DNA of 10,962 bases from Streptomyces speibonae (GTDB lineage: Bacteria > Actinomycetota > Actinomycetes > Streptomycetales > Streptomycetaceae), in the NCBI GenBank assembly GCA_000715605.1, contig KL568542.1:24820-35781 (forward strand), in the 5' to 3' direction. Below the pieces are notes generated by a model. That model saw nothing but the letters and a program-made list of their open reading frames with translations, was not told the origin of the DNA and made no database searches. How positions within the stretch are numbered: position 1 is the stretch's first letter; each line of letters begins with the position of its first letter. Both the position numbers and the translations under genes were made by a program. Shown here in pieces: positions 5,827 through 10,962 of this stretch.

Positions 5827-7434
5827 CTACTTCTGGGTGACGTCGGCGCAGTGGACGTCCTCCTGCGGCAGTCGCCCGGTGGTCAGGAAGCCGACCGTGG
5901 CCTCGTCGGCGCAGGTGGAGCCGGCGCCGTAGACGTAGTGCCCACCGTTGTCGACGCCGACGAAGGCGGAACCGTGGCCGAGGGCCTTGTGCAGCCCGAC
6001 GCCGCCTTCCCACGGGGTGGCGTTGTCCCGGCGGTTCTGCAGGATCAGGGTGTTGCGCGGGCCGCCCTGCACGATCTTGACGGTGTCTTCGGCCGGCTTG
6101 TCCCAGTACGCGCATGCCCAGATGTTGGCGGGCATGCCCGCGGTGAGCGGCCACTTCCGGCGGTCGGCGGCGGTGTTGGCGGCGTAGCCGTCGACGTCGT
6201 GCGACCATTCGGCGTCACCGCAGGTGAGGGCCATGAACATGGTGGCCTGGTTGTCCGCGGGGACGCCCGGGGACACCGGTGCCTCGGCGAACACCTTCTC
6301 GAGAACCGCGGTGTCGGCGGCCGTGGTGCTGCCCTTGGACAGGTTGTCGGCGGCCTTCCAGAACTGGACGAGCACGGGAAGGGTGTCGTTGTGCAGCAGC
6401 AGGGAGTAGGTCACGTTCCGTAGCATCGCCCCGTCCAGCGACACCGACGCGCCGGGGATCGCCGCGGGCGTGCGGTCGAGCCGGTCGGCGAGGGAGAGGT
6501 AGGTCCGGGTCACCTGCTCGACGTCGGTGCCCAGCCCGAGTGTGCTTGCCTGCGCCGCGGCGACGCGGGCGGCGTCGGGGAACCGGTCGGCCATGCCCTT
6601 GCCCCAGGTGCCCGCCACCACGTCGGCCCACACCTTGGTGGGGTCGACGTTGCCTTCCAGGATCATCCGGTCGGTGCGGTCCTGGAAGAGGGCGCGGTAG
6701 ACGGCGCCGAGGTAGGTGCCGTAGGACTGGCCCCAGTAGGAGATCTTCTTCTCGCCGAGCGCCTGGCGGATGCGGTCCATGTCGCGGGCCGTGTTGGCGG
6801 TGTTGTAGTGCCGCAGGTTCTCGCCCGCGGTGTCGGCGCACTGCTCGGCGTTGGCTTTGGCGAGGGCCACGTTCTTGTCGATCGAGCCGTCGGCGGCAGG
6901 GTAGGGGAAGAGCCCGGACACGCTGGGGTCCTGCAGTCCACAGCTCTGCGGGGTGCTGTGTTCGACGCCGCGCGGGTCGAAACCGATCAGGTCGTAGCGG
7001 TCCAGCACGGATTTCGGCAGGGTGGACGCGAAGGTTTCCGGCATGCCCAGACCGCCCAGGGCCGGCCCGCCCGGGTTCAGCAGCAGAACGCCACGCCGCT
7101 TCCCGGGCTGCGCGGTCGACAGCCGGGAGACCGCCACGTCGATCCGCGCACCGTCCGGGTCCTGGTAGTCGAGCGGCACCTCCAGCGTTCCACAGGACAG
7201 GTCGGGGTCACGGGTCTGTCCCTCGGCCGGGGCCGGGCACTCGCCCCAGGTGATCCTGGCGTCGCCCGGGGCTCCGGTGGCGCCCTTGCCGGAGGCCTTG
7301 GCCGGTCGCGGGTCCTCGGTGCCGGCGGTGCAGGAGACCAGCGCGGTTCCTGCCAGCGTGGAAACCAGAAGGGCCGTGGCGATGCGACGGCCCCGGGGGA
7401 GAGCGTGCCGCGCGGTGCTGTGCGTCGTGGTCAT
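5827..7434 (-). CDS. Secreted lipoprotein alpha/beta-hydrolase, tripeptidyl aminopeptidase type (S33 family)
   Basis: The 535-residue protein has an N-terminal signal peptide with positive residues (RGRR, 14-17), a hydrophobic stretch and a lipobox LVSC. Lipid attachment is expected at C35, so it should be anchored on the outer face of the membrane. The alpha/beta-hydrolase core includes the oxyanion region LLLNPGGP, the nucleophile elbow GQSYG (S237), catalytic D470 in NRRDNATPWEGG and H499 in NGGHYVYG. The C-terminal part matches the TAP-like domain. Length and layout agree with the Streptomyces mycelium-associated peptidases SlpD/SlpE and Tap, which remove short peptides from protein N-termini. 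Real substrates could also be esters or small peptides. ATG at 7434 has GAGGA seven bases upstream. The dehydrogenase follows in the same direction. Confidence 0.9.
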   Translation of the reverse strand: MTTTHSTARHALPRGRRIATALLVSTLAGTALVSCTAGTEDPRPAKASGKGATGAPGDARITWGECPAPAEGQTRDPDLSCGTLEVPLDYQDPDGARIDVAVSRLSTAQPGKRRGVLLLNPGGPALGGLGMPETFASTLPKSVLDRYDLIGFDPRGVEHSTPQSCGLQDPSVSGLFPYPAADGSIDKNVALAKANAEQCADTAGENLRHYNTANTARDMDRIRQALGEKKISYWGQSYGTYLGAVYRALFQDRTDRMILEGNVDPTKVWADVVAGTWGKGMADRFPDAARVAAAQASTLGLGTDVEQVTRTYLSLADRLDRTPAAIPGASVSLDGAMLRNVTYSLLLHNDTLPVLVQFWKAADNLSKGSTTAADTAVLEKVFAEAPVSPGVPADNQATMFMALTCGDAEWSHDVDGYAANTAADRRKWPLTAGMPANIWACAYWDKPAEDTVKIVQGGPRNTLILQNRRDNATPWEGGVGLHKALGHGSAFVGVDNGGHYVYGAGSTCADEATVGFLTTGRLPQEDVHCADVTQK

Positions 7435-7482
7435 GGTGTGGTCCTCGAGCTTGGACTGGTCGGCCCTGTCCGGCCGTTGTGC

Positions 7483-7497
7483 TGACCCTTCGAGTCA
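7483..7497. promoter_or_regulatory. Imperfect dyad upstream of the peptidase-like lipoprotein gene
   Basis: TGACCCTTCGAGTCA has 6-bp arms with one mismatch around a 3-base centre, about 50-60 bp upstream of the minus-strand start at 7434. It overlaps a minus-strand TTGACT, a possible -35, but no -10 is seen at normal spacing. Such an arrangement can occur at activator-dependent promoters; the call is weak. Confidence 0.25.
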
Positions 7498-7580
7498 ACG
7501 GCAGACCACCAGGGGCGCGAGTCACCCCCAGGTCGACAGCACGAGTAGCTCGCTCGGGGGAGCCTGCCCGGACAGCACCG

Positions 7581-8372
7581 CTAGTCCCAGACGTCTCCGT
7601 CGTGGGGCAGGGCGGCGAAGTGGCCGGGGTCGTGGGAGAAGAAGACGCGGACGCCCGAGCGGTCCAGGTGGCGCAGGCGGCCGTAGGTGAGCAGCTTCTG
7701 CTGGACGTTCCAGTCGCTGAGCATGGGGACGTTCTTCGCCAGCCCCTCCTGGAGGTGGGCGGCGTCGCCCATGAACGCGATCCGGCCGTGGTGGTCGAGG
7801 TCGAGGACGATGCCCTGGTGGCCGGGCGTGTGCCCGGTCGTGCGCAGCACGGTGACGCTGCCGTCCAGGAACAGGTCGGTGTCGCCGTCGAGTTCGAGGA
7901 ACTCGAAGTCCCGGCAGTCCCGGTAGTCGCGGAAGGCGTAGCCCCGGGCCGTCCAGCGGTCCGGCCACCAGGCGTGGCGCAGTTCGTCGTGCTGGGCCAC
8001 GTGCACGGCGTGCGGGAAGTAGGCCATCCCGCCGGCGTGGTCCAGGTGCAGGTGGGAATAGATGACGTACCGGACGTCGGCCGGGCGGTGGCCGAGGCGT
8101 TCCAGCTGGGCGTCGATGGCGTCCTCCCGGGTGAACCCCTGGGCGCCGTACGCCTCCCGCAGCCCCGGGCCCCAGTAGGACTCGGCGGCCTCGGGGTCGG
8201 CCACGTGGTGGTTGACGCCGGTGTCGAAGAGGATCAGCCCGTGCGTGGCGTGCTCGATGACGGCCACGGTGGACGGCACGGTGATGGTGCCCCGCGCCCC
8301 GTACATGAGGTCGGCCTTGGGCATGGTGAAGGGCCCGGCGTCAACGGTCGTCACACGCAGTCTCGCGGCCAC
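7581..8372 (-). CDS. Metallo-beta-lactamase-fold hydrolase, N-acyl homoserine lactonase-like
   Basis: The 263-residue product carries the full dinuclear-zinc site of the fold: SHLHLDH (H107, H109, D111, H112), H185 in GHTPGH, D203 in MGDAA and H247 in FFSHDPGH. Spacing and overall length resemble the AiiA/AttM group of lactonases, which open the lactone ring of acyl-homoserine lactones. In AiiA an important tyrosine lies three residues after the bridging aspartate; here that place is H206, so another lactone or ester substrate is quite possible. No signal peptide is seen, so it is cytoplasmic. GTG at 8372 has GGGAG seven bases upstream. It is divergent from a secreted lipocalin-like protein and shares an operator-bearing control region with it. 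A generic zinc hydrolase is the safe minimum call. Confidence 0.88.
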   Translation of the reverse strand: MAARLRVTTVDAGPFTMPKADLMYGARGTITVPSTVAVIEHATHGLILFDTGVNHHVADPEAAESYWGPGLREAYGAQGFTREDAIDAQLERLGHRPADVRYVIYSHLHLDHAGGMAYFPHAVHVAQHDELRHAWWPDRWTARGYAFRDYRDCRDFEFLELDGDTDLFLDGSVTVLRTTGHTPGHQGIVLDLDHHGRIAFMGDAAHLQEGLAKNVPMLSDWNVQQKLLTYGRLRHLDRSGVRVFFSHDPGHFAALPHDGDVWD

Positions 8373-8525
8373 GGCTGTGCTCCCGGCGGTGCGGCGGGTG
8401 GGACATCACGCCGCACTCTGCCCCACGGCCCCCGGACGCCGAGCGCGCCACGCCCGCCGCTGCCCGCGCCGCCCCCGGTTCGCACCACACGTGCGTGCCC
8501 GGTTGCCGCGTAGCCGCGACCGCGC

Positions 8526-8554
8526 TTGACATGGTTCGTAATACCAACCATTAT
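8526..8554 (+). promoter_or_regulatory. Predicted promoter of the secreted lipocalin-like gene
   Basis: A perfect -35 consensus TTGACA (8526-8531) is exactly 17 bp from CATTAT (8549-8554), which matches four of six -10 positions. This is unusually close to consensus for a high-GC actinomycete. The spacer is filled by one half of the inverted repeat described at 8534-8581. A start near 8561 would give a leader of about 76 nt to the ATG at 8637. Confidence 0.75.
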
Positions 8555-8581
8555 CGGGGCTTGGTTGTTGGTATTACAAAC
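8534..8581. promoter_or_regulatory. Operator: paired inverted repeats in a divergent promoter region
   Basis: GTTCGTAATACCAAC (8534-8548) and GTTGGTATTACAAAC (8567-8581) are inverted copies of each other with one mismatch in 15; the inner 11 bp (GTAATACCAAC) are perfect. They are 18 bp apart. Each arm sits in local symmetry as well, for example ATGGTT...AACCAT at 8531-8551. The left arm lies between -35 and -10 of the plus-strand promoter, and the right arm just past its start, a typical repressor layout. MarR- or TetR-family proteins are likely binders; a MarR gene lies downstream at 9846. Confidence 0.8.
8550..8579 (-). promoter_or_regulatory. Predicted divergent promoter toward the metallo-hydrolase
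   Basis: On the minus strand TTGTAA (8579-8574) is 18 bp from GATAAT (8555-8550), which matches five of six -10 positions. It overlaps the plus-strand promoter and the operator arms, so one regulator could control both directions. The resulting leader to the GTG at 8372 would be long, about 170 nt. Confidence 0.5.
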
Positions 8582-8636
8582 TAATGCGGGCGGAGCGTAT
8601 GACGTCCTCACCCGCCCCGGCCGCAGGGAGGAACCC

Positions 8637-9731
8637 ATGCCCACATCTCGGAACAGGCGCCGGGCCGCAGGCCTGGTCACCGCGGGCGCACTCGTGCTCG
8701 GTACGCTCGCCGGCTACTCGGCGCAGGCGGCGAGCCCGTCCGCGCCGCCGAAGACCCGCACCACCACGGCCTCCGTCACCTCCGGAATCCCGGCCGCGAT
8801 CGACCCCGAAGCCGACCTGGGAGGGCACGCGCCCGGACCGGAGCCGACCTGGTTCGACTCGATCTACTTCACCAGCTCGGTGCAGGCGAACGGGCACGAC
8901 TTCGGGATCCAGGCGCACACCCGCGTCCTGCCGAACGCGGGGGAGGACGAGTACCGCTGGACGTTCGCGGTGACGGACAAGACCACCGGATGGCACAAGG
9001 ACTACGAAGCCCTCGTCGACGAGGACGACTACCGGTGGACCGAGGGCAAGCTCGACATCAAGGCGCCGGGACTGAGCTGGACGGGCGACTCGGCCCGCCA
9101 GAACGTGCGGATGACCACGCCGTTCGGGTCCCTCGACGTCCAGCTGGTGGCCAGGGGTCCCGCCCTGAACTACGCCTCGACCGGCGTCTTCACCCTGGTC
9201 GACGTGCCGGCCTACGAGTTCGCGCTGCCCGAGATGCGGACGTCCGGAACGCTCGAGATCGGCGACGAGAAGCACGCGATCCGGGGGACGTCGTGGCTGG
9301 ACCGGCAGTGGGGCGAGATGCCGATGAACCTGAAGCGGTGGTCGTGGATGAACCTTGACATGCCCAACGGTGACAAGATCGCCGTCTGGGACGCGGTGGG
9401 GGAGGAGACCGCGCACAGCTGGGCGACGGTGCTGCACCGGGACGGCTCCTACGACGTGGTCGAGGTGGAGCCGCTCGCACGGCACGCCTCCAGGCCGTGG
9501 ACCAGTCCGGAGTCGGGCCAGACGTATCCCACCCGCTGGCGCGTCCGCATCCCCGCGCTGCGCACGGAGCTGACCGTAACCGTCGTCGGCACCCTGGGAC
9601 AGGAGATCGAGGCCCCGACGATCCCCGACGGGGGTTACTACGAGGCCGCTGCGGAGTTCCACGGCACGTACGACGGCAAGTGGGTCAGGGGCGAGAACTA
9701 CGTCGAGCTGAACGGCAGCTGGCGCTCGTAG
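8637..9731 (+). CDS. Secreted lipocalin-like / CrtC-family protein
   Basis: The 364-residue protein starts with a cleavable signal peptide: basic RNRRRAAG, hydrophobic LVTAGALVLGTLAG, and likely cleavage near A31 (SAQAAS). The mature part is rich in beta strands and aromatic residues, and carries GTSWLDRQWG (217-226). This motif is typical of the lipocalin-like CrtC / hydroxyneurosporene synthase superfamily, which includes carotenoid 1,2-hydratase, AttH and fungal kievitone hydratase. Members bind hydrophobic molecules, and some add water to double bonds. ATG at 8637 is chosen because AGGGAGGA ends four bases upstream and the signal peptide begins there; the open frame back to 8526 crosses the promoter. 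It is exported, so any substrate is outside the membrane. It is divergent from the metallo-hydrolase, and its specific activity is unknown. Confidence 0.85.
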   Translation: MPTSRNRRRAAGLVTAGALVLGTLAGYSAQAASPSAPPKTRTTTASVTSGIPAAIDPEADLGGHAPGPEPTWFDSIYFTSSVQANGHDFGIQAHTRVLPNAGEDEYRWTFAVTDKTTGWHKDYEALVDEDDYRWTEGKLDIKAPGLSWTGDSARQNVRMTTPFGSLDVQLVARGPALNYASTGVFTLVDVPAYEFALPEMRTSGTLEIGDEKHAIRGTSWLDRQWGEMPMNLKRWSWMNLDMPNGDKIAVWDAVGEETAHSWATVLHRDGSYDVVEVEPLARHASRPWTSPESGQTYPTRWRVRIPALRTELTVTVVGTLGQEIEAPTIPDGGYYEAAAEFHGTYDGKWVRGENYVELNGSWRS

Positions 9732-9743
9732 GCCCGGATCCGG

Positions 9744-9774
9744 GACGGTCCGCCGGGCGCTCCGGCGGGCCGTC
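9744..9774 (+). terminator. Hairpin terminator after the lipocalin-like gene
   Basis: Arms GACGGTCCGCCGG (9744-9756) and CCGGCGGGCCGTC (9762-9774) pair over 13 bp with one G-T type mismatch, around a 5-base loop. It starts 12 bp after the stop codon and separates this gene from the MarR gene. Confidence 0.8.
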
Positions 9775-9845
9775 GCGGTCGTGCCGGCCTTGAGGGGACC
9801 ACGCGGTGCGGACCCGCTACGCTTCCCGACAGCCCGAGGTCAAGG

Positions 9846-10319
9846 ATGAGGGGGATCATGACGTCCGACGCCCTGGTGGACGCCCTGGTGCGCAGCACCT
9901 TCCAGGTGGCGGGCGTGCTCACCCGCATCGGGGCCAGGCACGACCTCTCGTTCACCCAGCTGAGGGTGCTCGGCCTCCTGCGCGACCGCCGCCCGCGCAT
10001 GACCGAACTCGCCCGCTTCCTCGGCCTGGACAAGTCGACCATGTCCGGTCTGATCGACCGGGCCGAACGCCGGGGGCTCGTGGTCAGGGACAGGAACCCC
10101 GAGGACCGCCGCGCCGTCGACGTGGTCATCACCCCCGCGGGCCGGGAGCTGGCGGAGCAGGTGTACGACGAGATCCGCAGCGCGCTGGAACCCGTGACGG
10201 ACCGGCTCGGCCCCGAGCACCACGACCGGCTCGCCGAGCTCCTCGACGCCGCCCACGGGTTCGCCGGCCTGCCGCCGGACGGACCGGAGGTCCGCGGGCC
10301 GAGGCGCGCCTCCTCCTGA
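9846..10319 (+). CDS. MarR-family transcriptional regulator
   Basis: The 157-residue product has the winged helix-turn-helix of MarR proteins. FTQLRVLGLL (36-45) leads into MTELARFLGLDKSTMSGLIDRAERRGLV (recognition helix about 61-73), then the wing RDRNPEDRRAVDVVITPAGREL (81-102). Helices at both ends form the dimer interface. MarR dimers bind palindromic operators and usually leave DNA on binding small phenolic or lipophilic ligands, or on oxidation; no cysteine is present, so thiol oxidation sensing is unlikely. ATG at 9846 has GAGG six bases upstream; ATG at 9858 (MTSDALVDAL) has an equally good site and could be the real start. It lies downstream of the lipocalin-like gene past a terminator. 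It is a candidate for binding the operator at 8534-8581, although its own upstream region lacks that motif. Confidence 0.9.
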   Translation: MRGIMTSDALVDALVRSTFQVAGVLTRIGARHDLSFTQLRVLGLLRDRRPRMTELARFLGLDKSTMSGLIDRAERRGLVVRDRNPEDRRAVDVVITPAGRELAEQVYDEIRSALEPVTDRLGPEHHDRLAELLDAAHGFAGLPPDGPEVRGPRRASS

Positions 10320-10334
10320 CCGGCTCCGCCGGTC
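10318..10334 (+). terminator. Possible weak terminator after the MarR gene
   Basis: GACCGG (10318-10323) and CCGGTC (10329-10334) form a 6-bp stem with a 5-base loop that overlaps the stop codon. No T tract follows, so termination is uncertain. Confidence 0.3.
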
Positions 10335-10361
10335 CGGGCACCCCGTGTCACACCCCACCGG

Positions 10362-10367
10362 TACCGT
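10362..10367 (+). promoter_or_regulatory. Possible -10 element for a leaderless helicase transcript
   Basis: TACCGT fits the actinobacterial TANNNT -10 pattern and ends six bases before the ATG at 10374. The start has no clear ribosome binding site, so the transcript may begin at or next to the start codon. No good -35 is seen. Confidence 0.3.
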
Positions 10368-10373
10368 CGGATC

Positions 10374-10962
10374 ATGTCCAACCAGCCATCCGCGGCCCCC
10401 GGTGAACGCCGACTCGCCACGCTCGAGGGCGTGCTGGAGCGCATCACGTACGCCAACGAGGAGAACGGCTACACGGTCGCGCGCGTCGACACCGGGCGGG
10501 GCGCGGGTGACCTGCTGACCGTCGTGGGCGCGCTGCTCGGTGCGCAGGTCGGGGAGTCCCTGCGGATGGAGGGGCGCTGGGGGTCGCATCCGCAGTACGG
10601 CAAGCAGTTCCACGTGGAGAACTACACGACGGTGCTGCCGGCCACGGTCCAGGGCATCCGCCGCTACCTCGGGTCGGGGCTGGTCAAGGGCATCGGCCCG
10701 GTCTTCGCCGACCGCATCACGCAGCACTTCGGCATCGACACGCTGACCGTCATCGAGGAGGAGCCCAAGCGGCTCATCGAGGTCCCCGGGCTCGGCCCCA
10801 AGCGGACGAAGAAGATCGCCGAGGCCTGGGAGGAACAGAAGGCGATCAAGGAGGTCATGCTCTTCCTCCAGACCGTCGAGGTGTCCACGTCCATCGCGGT
10901 CCGCATCTACAAGAAGTACGGCGACGCCTCGATCTCCGTGGTGAAGAACCAGCCGTACCGGC
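10374..10962 (+). CDS. recD2: RecD2-like ATP-dependent DNA helicase (N-terminal part, cut at window end)
   Basis: The first 196 residues are present; the gene runs off the right edge. LEGVLERITYANEENGYTVARV (17-38) opens the N-terminal OB-like domain characteristic of RecD2/RecD-like helicases. The tandem helix-hairpin-helix region follows, with GSGLVKGIGPVFADRI (100-115) and LIEVPGLGPKRTKKIAEAW (134-152). The Walker motifs of the superfamily 1B helicase core would lie further on, outside the window. RecD2 is a 5'-3' helicase of DNA repair and replication stress that works without RecBC. ATG at 10374 is the first start before the conserved domain and lacks a clear ribosome binding site, perhaps because the message is leaderless. 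It has no evident functional link to its neighbours here. Confidence 0.92.
   Translation, partial: MSNQPSAAPGERRLATLEGVLERITYANEENGYTVARVDTGRGAGDLLTVVGALLGAQVGESLRMEGRWGSHPQYGKQFHVENYTTVLPATVQGIRRYLGSGLVKGIGPVFADRITQHFGIDTLTVIEEEPKRLIEVPGLGPKRTKKIAEAWEEQKAIKEVMLFLQTVEVSTSIAVRIYKKYGDASISVVKNQPYR

Noticed and set aside
8341..8547. Possible leader peptide of about 60-68 residues before the zinc hydrolase
   Set aside because: No ribosome binding site, overlaps the hydrolase start out of frame, and has low-complexity composition.
8526..8636. N-terminal extension of the lipocalin-like protein (hydrophobic, could look like a membrane segment)
   Set aside because: It is the promoter and operator region read as protein; the ATG at 8637 has a strong ribosome binding site and begins a normal signal peptide.
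1..10962. CRISPR arrays, tRNA or rRNA genes, insertion sequences, attachment sites
   Set aside because: No regularly spaced repeats, cloverleaf-like segments, transposase motifs or flanking target duplications were seen.

Overview
The window is chromosomal DNA from a high-GC actinomycete, most likely a Streptomyces. Third codon positions are almost all G or C, GTG starts and 4-bp start/stop overlaps are common, and the protein families are typical of that genus. It has no RNA genes, insertion sequences, CRISPR array or other sign of a recent mobile element. It holds eleven genes: nine complete, and two cut by the window edges.

Left part (1-3822): a LacI-family repressor, cut at base 1, is divergent from a tightly packed three-gene catabolic operon. 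The operon encodes a Gfo/Idh/MocA oxidoreductase, a DUF993 protein of the dihydrodipicolinate-synthase (Schiff-base aldolase-like) kind, and a TIM-barrel sugar phosphate isomerase/epimerase. A near-perfect 18-bp LacI-type operator lies just upstream, over the predicted transcription start. As given, the DUF993 gene has a -1 frameshift in a run of C. The unit looks like a small sugar or polyol catabolism operon with an unknown substrate. A noncoding stretch follows, with a possible promoter, a G-quadruplex motif and a very strong hairpin terminator.

Middle (3862-8372): four genes lie on the minus strand, in transcription order a metallo-beta-lactamase-fold hydrolase, a lipoprotein alpha/beta-hydrolase of the tripeptidyl aminopeptidase type, a short-chain dehydrogenase, and ribokinase. 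The hydrolase and dehydrogenase are probably cotranscribed. The spacing of the others (146-158 bp) allows separate promoters.

Right part (8373-10962): an AT-rich divergent control region separates the metallo-hydrolase from a secreted lipocalin/CrtC-like protein on the plus strand. It carries a consensus TTGACA promoter with an operator half-site filling its spacer, an opposing promoter, and a second half-site in inverted orientation. A MarR-family regulator follows the secreted protein and is a candidate regulator of this divergon. The window ends inside a RecD2-like DNA helicase gene. The metallo-hydrolase, the secreted lipocalin-like enzyme and the shared operator form the most distinctive unit here; that they act together is inference from layout.
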